Below, piece by piece: positions 1 through 5,697 of a stretch of DNA of 6,845 nt; position 1 is the first letter of the stretch, and each line of letters opens with the position of its first letter. A program made the position numbers and the translations under genes. The DNA lies in contig DZAU01000085.1 in NCBI GenBank assembly GCA_022729635.1, positions 1 to 6,845 of the forward strand. Direction: 5' to 3'. This stretch comes from Flavobacterium psychrophilum (GTDB lineage: Bacteria > Bacteroidota > Bacteroidia > Flavobacteriales > Flavobacteriaceae). The notes beneath the pieces are model-generated. The model saw only the letters and a list, made by a program, of their open reading frames with translations, did not search any database and was not told where the DNA came from.

Positions 1-410
1 TGCCGTCTTCCATTTTAGATTATGGTTTGATTGAAACAGTGAAAGAATATTGTATCAAGATTAATAATTCTGATAATTTTAAAATTGACTTTCTAACTTT
101 TGGCAATTATTTGGCACTTTCTAAAAAAACAGAAACAGTGATTTACAGAATTATCCAAGAATTGGTTACCAATATTCTCAAACATTCCAAAGCAACCGAA
201 GCCATGATTCAATTCAATTATAGAGAAGACGAACTTTTTATAACAGTAGAAGATAACGGAATTGGTTTTGACAAAAACACTATTTCTAAAGGAATTGGTC
301 ATAAAAACATTAAAACAAGAATTGATTTTTTAAACGCACAATTAGATGTTGATAGTTCTTCTGCAGGAACTTCTTATATTATTTCTATTGATTTAAATAA
401 AGTAAAATGA
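1..410 (+). CDS. NarL-type two-component sensor histidine kinase, C-terminal part (5' end outside window)
   Basis: This is the C-terminal end of a membrane or cytoplasmic sensor kinase that would phosphorylate the response regulator encoded next to it. The reading frame is open to the left edge: codons from position 3 give a stretch ending ILDYGL, which matches the conserved region after the phospho-acceptor helix in HisKA_3-type kinases. The TTG at 27 is therefore internal and not the true start. The ATP-binding HATPase_c domain is visible: an N-box ELVTNILKHS (nt 159-188, Asn at 171), the G1 box DNGIGF (nt 252-269) and a G2-like GIGHKN (nt 291-308). The phospho-acceptor His and any sensor domain lie outside the window. 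The TGA stop overlaps the ATG of the next gene as ATGA, a normal sign of translational coupling within a two-gene operon. The signal sensed cannot be told from this fragment. Confidence 0.93.
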   Translation, partial: PSSILDYGLIETVKEYCIKINNSDNFKIDFLTFGNYLALSKKTETVIYRIIQELVTNILKHSKATEAMIQFNYREDELFITVEDNGIGFDKNTISKGIGHKNIKTRIDFLNAQLDVDSSSAGTSYIISIDLNKVK

Positions 411-1036
411 TTCAAATAGCCATTACAGACGACCACACCATTGTTATTGAAGGCATCAAAAACATGCTCAAATCAAACAAGGAAATTGAAGTTTTGCAAT
501 CTTTTGAAAACCTGAAAGGCACTTTTGAAAACTTGAATGATTCGGTTGAAGTCTTGTTGTTAGACATCAATTTACCCGACGGAAATGGTATTAATGCTTG
601 CAAAGAACTTTTAGAAAAGCATAAAGATTTAAAAATTATAGCCTTAACCAATTTTGAAGACAGTATTTTCATTAAGCAAATTCTAAAAAATGGAGCAATG
701 GGTTATTTACTCAAAAACACAAGCAAAACCGAACTTACCGAAGCTATAAAAGAAGTAAATAACGGCAATCGATACTTACCAAAAAAAATTAGCGATATTC
801 TATTAAATGATTCCATCGGAATTGAACAATCGAGTTATTTTATTCCAAAATTAACGAGTAGAGAAAAAGAGATTTTAGCATTAATAATCAAAGAATATAC
901 GACAGATGAAATTGCAAATGAACTTTTTGTAAGCAACAAAACAGTAGAATCGCATCGAAGTAATTTAATGCAAAAATTAGGCGTAAAAAACTCCGCAGGA
1001 TTAGTTAGAGTTGCTTTTGAAAAAGGACTTCTTTAA
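407..1036 (+). CDS. NarL/FixJ-family response regulator (REC domain plus LuxR-type HTH)
   Basis: This is a 209-residue DNA-binding response regulator, the normal length for the family. The N-terminal receiver domain (about residues 2-120) has the acidic pair D8/D9, phospho-acceptor D53 in LLLDINLPDGNG, the switch Thr T81 and the conserved Lys K103. A linker leads to a GerE/LuxR-type helix-turn-helix at about residues 147-209, with LTSREKEIL, the TTDEIANELFVSNKTVESHRSN recognition region and a C-terminal QKLGVKN helix. All catalytic and phosphorylation residues are present, so it should be phosphorylated by the upstream kinase, with which it overlaps by 4 nt. Target genes cannot be inferred: the nearest downstream genes are convergent and on the other strand. 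The function is sure at family level; no specific name is justified. Confidence 0.96.
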   Translation: MIQIAITDDHTIVIEGIKNMLKSNKEIEVLQSFENLKGTFENLNDSVEVLLLDINLPDGNGINACKELLEKHKDLKIIALTNFEDSIFIKQILKNGAMGYLLKNTSKTELTEAIKEVNNGNRYLPKKISDILLNDSIGIEQSSYFIPKLTSREKEILALIIKEYTTDEIANELFVSNKTVESHRSNLMQKLGVKNSAGLVRVAFEKGLL

Positions 1037-1038
1037 AC

Positions 1039-1070
1039 AAAAAAACGCATCCAAATGAATGAATGCGTTT
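1039..1070 (-). terminator. Rho-independent terminator for the sdh operon (minus strand)
   Basis: An 8-bp inverted repeat, AAACGCAT (1043-1050) and ATGCGTTT (1063-1070), encloses a 12-nt loop. Read on the minus strand, the hairpin is followed directly by a run of seven T (complement of the A run at 1039-1045), as in an intrinsic terminator. On the plus strand the hairpin is followed by AAGTAATT, which is not a T-tract. It lies about 55 nt beyond the sdhB stop codon, so it most likely ends sdhB transcripts. Confidence 0.72.
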
Positions 1071-1083
1071 AAGTAATTAAACC

Positions 1084-1120
1084 AAACCTCAAAGGTTTTG
1101 AAAACCTTTGAGGTTTTTTT
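1084..1120 (+). terminator. Rho-independent terminator for the two-component operon (plus strand), a 16-bp perfect palindrome
   Basis: The arms AAACCTCAAAGGTTTT (1084-1099) and its exact complement (1101-1116) are separated by a single G at 1100. In RNA this would fold as a stem of about 12 bp with a TTTTGAAAA loop. On the plus strand it runs into seven T (1114-1120), typical of an intrinsic terminator for the response-regulator transcript. It ends only 4 nt before the sdhB stop codon. The palindrome resembles a repeat I recall seeing dispersed between flavobacterial genes; that is memory and has not been checked. Confidence 0.85.
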
Positions 1121-1123
1121 ATC

Positions 1124-1885
1124 TTATTTCAAACTCGCAGAAAGGTATTCTCTATTCATTCTAGCGATATTTTCAAGTGAAATTCCTTTAGGACATTCTA
1201 CTTCGCAAGCTCCGGTATTGGTACAGTTACCAAAACCTTCCAAATCCATTTGACGTACCATATCCAAAACACGATTTGTTGCCTCAACTCTACCTTGTGG
1301 CAACAAGGCATATTGTGAAACTTTTGCTCCTACAAACAACATTGCAGATCCATTTTTACAAGTAGCCACACAAGCACCACATCCGATACAGGCTGCTGCT
1401 TCAAAAGCTTTGTCAGCATCATCTTTTGGAACTAAAATGGTATTGGCATCGATGGTGTTTCCAGAAGTGTTTACTGAAACGAAACCACCAGCTTGTTGAA
1501 TTCTTTCGAATGAAGTTCTGTCAACAATTAAATCTTTAATGACTGGAAATGCCACTGAACGCCATGGCTCAATAACTATAGTATCACCATCATTGAACAT
1601 TCTCATGTGCAACTGGCAAGTGGTAATTCCTGTGTCAGGTCCGTGTGCACGTCCGTTGATATACAAAGAGCACATTCCGCAAATTCCTTCACGACAGTCG
1701 TGGTCAAATGCGATTGGTTCTTTTCTTTCATTTACTAATTGTTCGTTCAATTGGTCTAACATTTCCAAAAATGAACTAGCAGTAGAAACATTATCTAATT
1801 TGTAGGTTTCCATGCTTCCTTTAGCTTTGGAGTTTTTCTGACGCCAAATGTTAAGGGTTATATTGATATTTTTTGCTGCACTCAT
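1124..1885 (-). CDS. sdhB: Succinate dehydrogenase iron-sulfur subunit SdhB
   Basis: The electron-transfer subunit of respiratory complex II (succinate:quinone oxidoreductase), 253 residues, a normal family length. It carries electrons from the FAD of SdhA to the quinone site at the membrane. The N-terminal ferredoxin-like domain has the [2Fe-2S] ligands C64, C69, C72 and C90 ([10 protein letters not shown], then TTCQLH). The C-terminal domain has [11 protein letters not shown] (C166, C169, C172, C176) and [14 protein letters not shown] (C221, C227, C231). By analogy with the E. coli enzyme, C166/169/172/231 hold the [4Fe-4S] cluster and C176/221/227 the [3Fe-4S] cluster. All ligands are intact. 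The ATG at 1885 starts one base after the hepT stop codon, so the gene has no leader of its own and its normal upstream neighbour sdhA is displaced by the mntA-hepT pair. No Bacteroidota-type -7 box is evident just upstream inside hepT, so transcription probably comes from further up. Confidence 0.98.
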   Translation of the reverse strand: MSAAKNINITLNIWRQKNSKAKGSMETYKLDNVSTASSFLEMLDQLNEQLVNERKEPIAFDHDCREGICGMCSLYINGRAHGPDTGITTCQLHMRMFNDGDTIVIEPWRSVAFPVIKDLIVDRTSFERIQQAGGFVSVNTSGNTIDANTILVPKDDADKAFEAAACIGCGACVATCKNGSAMLFVGAKVSQYALLPQGRVEATNRVLDMVRQMDLEGFGNCTNTGACEVECPKGISLENIARMNREYLSASLK

Positions 1886-1892
1886 ATTATTC
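1885..1892. repeat. 8-bp direct repeat, sdhB-side copy
   Basis: The sequence tattattc here, which reads GAATAATA on the coding strand and overlaps the first base of the sdhB ATG, recurs at 2517-2524 just before the mntA ATG. The two copies mark the outer limits of the mntA-hepT pair. This may be a duplication left by insertion, a shared leader sequence, or chance in AT-rich DNA. Confidence 0.4.
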
Positions 1893-2231
1893 TATTTCTT
1901 TAATTAAATTGTCTATTTGAAATTCTAATTCTTCTAAATATTTTGTAATAATTTCCCAAACTATTTCATAATCAACACCTGTGTAATCGTGAATCATCCG
2001 GTTTCTTAAGTTTTTCATATCAGCCCACAATATTTGAGGAGTTCGAAATTTAAAATCCTTATCAATATTTGAACTTGCTTCTCCAATAATTTCAAAATTA
2101 CGAATAACTGCGTCAACCGTTCTGTCATCATTTACAAAATCATCAAAAGAATATCCTTTGGTATATTTTTTAATTTTTTGAGAACATTCTTTAATGTCTT
2201 CGAGCAATAATTTTAAATCTCTTTTAGACAT
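1887..2231 (-). CDS. hepT: HepT-like HEPN (DUF86) ribonuclease toxin
   Basis: A small (114-residue) alpha-helical HEPN-domain protein of the DUF86/HepT family. These are RNA-cleaving toxins held in check by the partner MNT nucleotidyltransferase. The signature RX4HXY is complete: R76, H81 and Y83 in [12 protein letters not shown]. In studied homologues the Arg and His form the RNase active site in a dimer, and the Tyr is the residue AMPylated by the antitoxin. The upstream helix with [10 protein letters not shown] (about residues 44-53) is also typical of the family. Full length and intact motif suggest a working toxin rather than a remnant. Its ATG overlaps the end of mntA by 8 nt, and its stop is one base before the sdhB start, so it is embedded in the sdh operon. 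The RNA target cannot be told from sequence. Confidence 0.92.
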   Translation of the reverse strand: MSKRDLKLLLEDIKECSQKIKKYTKGYSFDDFVNDDRTVDAVIRNFEIIGEASSNIDKDFKFRTPQILWADMKNLRNRMIHDYTGVDYEIVWEIITKYLEELEFQIDNLIKEIE

Positions 2232-2514
2232 AAATTAAGTCAGGTTTAATAAAATTGAAATACCTTGGTTTTATTCCATTTCTTGAAGCAACATCAGTTT
2301 TTATACCTAAATAATCTTCGATTTCGTCAGCCATTCTGAAAAACTCGATACCCATTTTTCCATTCAATTCAATCATTACATCTACATCGCTGTCTTCAGT
2401 TTGCTCATTTCGAGCATAGGAACCAAACAAAGCAATTGCTGCGACAGGATATTTTTGTTGCAGAATTGGCTTTAGTTCCGTCAGCTTTGTTTTTATGTCT
2501 AATTGAGTTCTCAT
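2224..2514 (-). CDS. mntA: MntA-like minimal nucleotidyltransferase antitoxin
   Basis: A 96-residue minimal nucleotidyltransferase (NTP_transf_2, MNT group) that pairs with the HEPN toxin encoded directly after it. From the chosen ATG at 2514, the catalytic motif GSX10DXD is exact: G31-S32 in LFGSYARNE, then D43 and D45 in SDVDVMIEL. A third likely metal-binding Asp is D74 in IKTDVAS. In studied MntA-HepT systems this enzyme neutralises the toxin by transferring AMP to the Tyr of RX4HXY, and that Tyr is present in the partner here. An in-frame TTG at 2526 would add four residues. The ATG is preferred because it is the stronger codon and lies close behind an A-rich leader. The gene follows sdhA by 66 nt, a spacing loose enough to hold its own promoter. 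Confidence 0.91.
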   Translation of the reverse strand: MRTQLDIKTKLTELKPILQQKYPVAAIALFGSYARNEQTEDSDVDVMIELNGKMGIEFFRMADEIEDYLGIKTDVASRNGIKPRYFNFIKPDLIYV

Positions 2515-2516
2515 TT

Positions 2517-2524
2517 TATTATTC
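2517..2524. repeat. 8-bp direct repeat, mntA-side copy
   Basis: This is the second copy of tattattc (GAATAATA on the coding strand), 2 nt before the mntA ATG. See the partner at 1885-1892. Recombining the two copies would join the sdhA downstream spacer directly to the sdhB ATG with a leader of similar length. Confidence 0.4.
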
Positions 2525-2541
2525 AATTAAAAATGGGTTAT

Positions 2542-2561
2542 CAAAACTAAATAATTATTAG
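2542..2561 (-). promoter_or_regulatory. Candidate internal promoter and operator for mntA-hepT-sdhB
   Basis: In the 66-nt sdhA-mntA spacer the minus strand carries TAGTTTTG (complement of 2542-2549), an exact fit to the Bacteroidota -7 consensus TAnnTTTG, ending 27 nt before the mntA ATG. No good TTG -33 element is found at the expected distance, so the match may be weak or fortuitous. A near-palindrome CTAAATAATTATTAG (2547-2561, one-base asymmetry) touches the -7 box and could be an autoregulatory operator. Both are inferences from AT-rich sequence. Confidence 0.38.
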
Positions 2562-2580
2562 TTCTGAATCGCGTTATATA

Positions 2581-4590
2581 CTATTTATAATTACGAGCTA
2601 CTATTTTGATAAACTCGTATTTCAATACTTCTTTATGAAGTGCTGACTTGTTAATGTCTTCGCCTTTGTATTCCCAAGCTCCAACAAAATTAAAGTTTTC
2701 ATCATCACGAAGTGTTTCTCCTTCAGCATCTTGATATTCTTCACGGAAGTGTCCTCCACAAGATTCATTTCTTTGTAAGGCATCGATTGCCATCAATTGT
2801 CCTAATTCGAAAAAATCAGCTACACGAAGTACTTTTTCTAATTCTGGATTCAATTCGTCTGCACTTCCCGGAACATAAACATCTTTCAAAAATTCTTCTT
2901 TTAAAGCTGCAATTTCGGATATGGCTTCGGTTAAACCTTTCGCTGTGCGTCCCATTCCTACTTTATTCCACATAATTTGACCTAAACGTTTGTGGAAATG
3001 ATCCACTGTTTTAGTTCCATTATTGTTTAAGAATTTTTCAATAGAATCTTTAACATTTTTTTCAGCTGCTGCGAATTCAGGCAAATCAGTAGGTATTTTT
3101 CCTGTACGAATATCATCAGCCAAATAATCAGAAACGGTATATGGTAATACAAAATAACCATCAGCCAGACCTTGCATCAAAGCTGAAGCTCCTAAACGAT
3201 TCGCTCCGTGATCAGAAAAATTGGCTTCTCCAGCTACGAAACAACCCGGAATAGTTGATTGTAAATTATAATCAACCCAAACGCCGCCCATGGTATAGTG
3301 AACTGCAGGATAAATTTTCATTGGTGTTTCATACGGATTCTCATCGGTGATTTTTTGGTACATGGTAAACAAGTTCCCGTATTTTTCCTCTAACCATTTT
3401 TTTCCTAACGATATTATTTCTTCTTGGGAAGGATTGTGATTTCCTTTGGCGTAAGCCGTTTGTTTTCCTTTAGATTGAATCTCTGAAGTGAAATCTAAAT
3501 AAACTCCTTCGTTAGTGTCGTTAGCCTCAATTCCTAGACCAGCATCACAAACTTCTTTTGCTGCTCTCGACGAAATATCTCTAGGAGCTAAATTTCCGTA
3601 CGATGGATACTTTCTTTCTAAATAATAATCTCTATCTTCTTCTGCTATTTGTGATGCTTTTAATTTTCCTTCGCGAATTGCAACAGCATCTTCTATTTTC
3701 TTAGGAACCCAGATACGTCCCGAGTTTCTCAACGACTCAGACATCAACGTCAATTTCGATTGATTGGTTCCATGAACTGGAATACATGTTGGGTGAATTT
3801 GAACATAGCAAGGATTGGCAAACAAGGCTCCTTGTTTGTGCACTTTCCAACCAGCAGTTACATTCGAACCCATTGCATTGGTAGAAAGGAAATATACGTT
3901 TCCGTAACCTCCAGTTGCCACAATTACAGCGTGAGCAGAATGCCTTTCTAATTCTCCTGTAATCAGGTTTCTAGCAATGATACCGCGTGCTTTTCCATTT
4001 ACTTTTACTAATTCAAGCATTTCGTGGCGATTGTACATATCGACTCTTCCCAAACCAATTTGTCTTGATAAAGCAGAGTAAGCTCCCAATAATAATTGTT
4101 GACCCGTTTGTCCGGCTGCATAAAAAGTACGTTGTAGTTGTGTTCCTCCAAAAGAGCGATTGTCTAAATATCCACCATAATCACGGGCAAAAGGAACTCC
4201 TTGTGCCACACATTGGTCGATGATGTTTCCAGAAACTTCTGCTAAACGATGTACATTTGCTTCACGCGATCTGTAATCGCCTCCTTTAATAGTATCATAA
4301 AACAACCTGTAAGTACTATCGCCGTCATTTTGATAATTTTTTGCTGCATTAATTCCTCCTTGTGCTGCAATGGAGTGTGCACGGCGTGGCGAATCTTGGT
4401 AACAAAATGCTTTTACGTTATATCCCATTTCGGCAAAAGATGCTGCAGCCGATGCTCCTGCCAATCCTGTTCCTACTACGATAATATCTATTTTTGGTCG
4501 GTTGTTTGGTGCAACTAACTTTAAGTGATCTTTATAATCGGTCCATTTTTTTGAAATATGACCTTCTGGTATTTTTGAATCTAACTTCAT
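2581..4590 (-). CDS. sdhA: Succinate dehydrogenase flavoprotein subunit SdhA
   Basis: The catalytic subunit of complex II, 669 residues, oxidising succinate to fumarate on the cytoplasmic face and passing electrons to SdhB. The N-terminal FAD-binding fold shows [12 protein letters not shown] (G40, G42, G45). H72 in [14 protein letters not shown] is the expected site of covalent FAD attachment. Substrate-site landmarks are intact: HPTCIP (H266), PRDISSR (R337, the likely proton-shuttle Arg), VHYTMGG (H431) and [10 protein letters not shown] (R465). The capping domain and a C-terminal helical region ending RNYK follow. The length and the [12 protein letters not shown] and CGGHFREEY segments fit the larger SdhA type paired with a single-subunit cytochrome b. 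The ATG at 4590 lies 12 nt after the sdhC stop, fitting one operon. It ends in TAG and is followed not by sdhB but by the mntA-hepT pair. Confidence 0.98.
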   Translation of the reverse strand: MKLDSKIPEGHISKKWTDYKDHLKLVAPNNRPKIDIIVVGTGLAGASAAASFAEMGYNVKAFCYQDSPRRAHSIAAQGGINAAKNYQNDGDSTYRLFYDTIKGGDYRSREANVHRLAEVSGNIIDQCVAQGVPFARDYGGYLDNRSFGGTQLQRTFYAAGQTGQQLLLGAYSALSRQIGLGRVDMYNRHEMLELVKVNGKARGIIARNLITGELERHSAHAVIVATGGYGNVYFLSTNAMGSNVTAGWKVHKQGALFANPCYVQIHPTCIPVHGTNQSKLTLMSESLRNSGRIWVPKKIEDAVAIREGKLKASQIAEEDRDYYLERKYPSYGNLAPRDISSRAAKEVCDAGLGIEANDTNEGVYLDFTSEIQSKGKQTAYAKGNHNPSQEEIISLGKKWLEEKYGNLFTMYQKITDENPYETPMKIYPAVHYTMGGVWVDYNLQSTIPGCFVAGEANFSDHGANRLGASALMQGLADGYFVLPYTVSDYLADDIRTGKIPTDLPEFAAAEKNVKDSIEKFLNNNGTKTVDHFHKRLGQIMWNKVGMGRTAKGLTEAISEIAALKEEFLKDVYVPGSADELNPELEKVLRVADFFELGQLMAIDALQRNESCGGHFREEYQDAEGETLRDDENFNFVGAWEYKGEDINKSALHKEVLKYEFIKIVARNYK

Positions 4591-4602
4591 TATTTAGAAA
4601 TA

Positions 4603-5271
4603 TTAGTGGTGAGAAAAATGATGAAATAAAGCAATAAATATAAATCCAATAGGAACTATAATGGCATACGCTTTAGCACAACTTTGAAATCCTTTTGTAA
4701 ATTTATTGTTTAATCCAACTGATTGAAACGAAGAATTAAATCCGTGCCATAAGTGAATAGACAATAATACAAAAGCAATACTGTATAATCCTGTTCGAAC
4801 TGGGCTTTCAAATTTGTGTACTAACTCGCCAAAATAACGGGTTGTGTCAATTTCTGTTCCAGCAATGTACTTGTAGGTGATTTCTTGAACCCAAAAATCA
4901 TAAAAATGTAATCCTAAAAAGGCTAATACTACTAGCCCAGAAATAATCATGTTTCTTGATGCCCAAGATGCATTGGCTGCGCCATTGTACTTAACATAAC
5001 TCACTGGTCTTGCACTGTTGTTTTTTCGTTCTAAAACGATTCCCATAACAAAGTGAAAAACCACCCCTGCAACCAGAATTGGCTGCATAACAAATTGAAT
5101 TAATGGGTTATAACCCATAAAATGTGACATCGCATTAAAAACATCGGCACTGAACACCGAAGTCATATTAACAAAAAGATGTAATGCGAGAAACATAACC
5201 AGAAATAAACCTGAAAGCGCCATAGCCACTTTTTTTGCTATCGACGACTTCAACATTGGAGATTTTGCCAT
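4603..5271 (-). CDS. sdhC: Succinate dehydrogenase cytochrome b subunit SdhC (single-anchor, five-helix type)
   Basis: The membrane anchor of complex II, 222 residues. Five hydrophobic helices can be seen at roughly residues 15-36, 57-80, 107-128, 160-178 and 200-218. This is the arrangement of the one-subunit, di-heme cytochrome b558 type (Bacillus/Wolinella style), and no sdhD is present. Histidines placed within helices and suited to heme b ligation are H31 (LALHLFVN), H73 (VVFHFVMG), H122 (FLGLHFYD) and H173 or H176 (SIHLWHGF); the exact ligands are inferred by family likeness. It reduces the quinone, which is menaquinone in most Flavobacteriaceae. It is the first gene of the operon, and a well-placed promoter lies upstream. 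The His-rich end (FHHFSHH) is notable but common in this family. Confidence 0.96.
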   Translation of the reverse strand: MAKSPMLKSSIAKKVAMALSGLFLVMFLALHLFVNMTSVFSADVFNAMSHFMGYNPLIQFVMQPILVAGVVFHFVMGIVLERKNNSARPVSYVKYNGAANASWASRNMIISGLVVLAFLGLHFYDFWVQEITYKYIAGTEIDTTRYFGELVHKFESPVRTGLYSIAFVLLSIHLWHGFNSSFQSVGLNNKFTKGFQSCAKAYAIIVPIGFIFIALFHHFSHH

Positions 5272-5306
5272 ACGTATTTTGAATATAAATTATTAATAAT
5301 TTTAAG

Positions 5307-5337
5307 CAAAAATAAAGCAATTTAAAAGGAACTACAA
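5307..5337 (-). promoter_or_regulatory. sdhC: Bacteroidota-type promoter for the sdh operon
   Basis: On the minus strand, TATTTTTG (complement of 5307-5314) matches the -7 consensus TAnnTTTG. A TTG (complement of 5335-5337) lies 20 nt further upstream as the -33 element, within the usual spacing. The predicted start of transcription is near 5300, giving a leader of about 30 nt before the sdhC ATG. Confidence 0.65.
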
Positions 5338-5476
5338 CCTTTTCGTGTTATTTATATTCATTCTTATTTTTTAAAGTTTCATATCCAATCTGAGGTTTGT
5401 TTTTAAAAACTTCACTATTTCATCATTGCTAAACAGCTACAATTTAGGTAGTGCTGTGAAATACTAATTTTTCAGA

Positions 5477-5501
5477 AAACATATTCAAGCTTGATATGTT
5501 T
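5477..5501. repeat. 25-nt near-perfect palindrome, possible operator
   Basis: AAACATA (5477-5483), a single unpaired T, the perfect palindrome TCAAGCTTGA (5485-5494), then TATGTTT (5495-5501). Both arms are complementary throughout except for the one extra T. It is not followed by a T-tract on either strand, so a terminator is unlikely. Its place between two divergent promoters suggests a protein-binding site, but this is only inferred. Confidence 0.45.
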
Positions 5502-5570
5502 ACGTTTAAAAAAAACATTTAACAACACTAAATAAAAATGTTATTTTTCGGTTTTTATTTCCAAAGTAAC

Positions 5571-5578
5571 TACTTTTG
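5571..5578 (+). promoter_or_regulatory. Candidate -7 promoter element for the aminopeptidase gene
   Basis: TACTTTTG matches the -7 consensus TAnnTTTG. The -33 region has only TTCG (5547-5550) at a 20-nt spacing, an imperfect fit. Transcription would start near 5585, leaving a leader of about 110 nt. The -7 element overlaps a small inverted repeat AAAGTA-AC-TACTTT (5563-5576), which could be an operator or chance. Confidence 0.42.
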
Positions 5579-5697
5579 AATACCCAAAACTGAAATAGAG
5601 ATAGTATGTAATCGCCACAAATTATACATTGACACAAACAAAAGCTGATACTATAAACGATAAAAAATAGAACCGCTAACAAATAAATTTTACTAAT

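Larger units (their letters stand above)
5272..5697. other. Non-coding divergent intergenic region between sdhC and the aminopeptidase gene
   Basis: About 425 nt of very AT-rich DNA without a convincing gene on either strand. It holds the sdh promoter on the minus strand (5307-5337) and a candidate promoter for the aminopeptidase on the plus strand (5571-5578). Inverted repeats are at 5433-5457 (ACAGCTAC paired with GTAGTGCTGT, a 2-nt bulge), 5477-5501 (the best one) and 5508-5548 (AAAAA plus AACATTT paired with AAATGTT plus TTTTT, one mismatch). An open frame on the minus strand at 5506-5724 runs through the promoter region into the aminopeptidase start and has the biased, hydrophobic composition expected of AT-rich non-coding sequence. 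No tRNA, rRNA or known riboswitch was recognised. Confidence 0.75.

Noticed and set aside
27..410. Start of the sensor kinase at the TTG at position 27.
   Set aside because: The frame is open upstream to the window edge, and the residues encoded there (ending ILDYGL) continue a conserved kinase segment, so the gene begins outside the window.
412..672. Open frame on the minus strand opposite the response regulator.
   Set aside because: It is a shadow of the receiver-domain coding sequence, whose motifs are all on the plus strand.
1053..1065. Short tandem repeat of ATGA units in the loop of the first hairpin.
   Set aside because: Only three imperfect units; too short to be a meaningful repeat array.
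2515..2526. A longer mntA starting at the TTG at 2526.
   Set aside because: It adds only four residues of no known motif, and an ATG lies in frame four codons later. The ATG start also has the better A-rich leader. The TTG start cannot be wholly excluded.
4249..4518. A Cys-rich open frame on the plus strand inside sdhA.
   Set aside because: It is antisense to the FAD-binding region of a clearly real gene and its residues mirror the sdhA codons; no independent evidence of coding.
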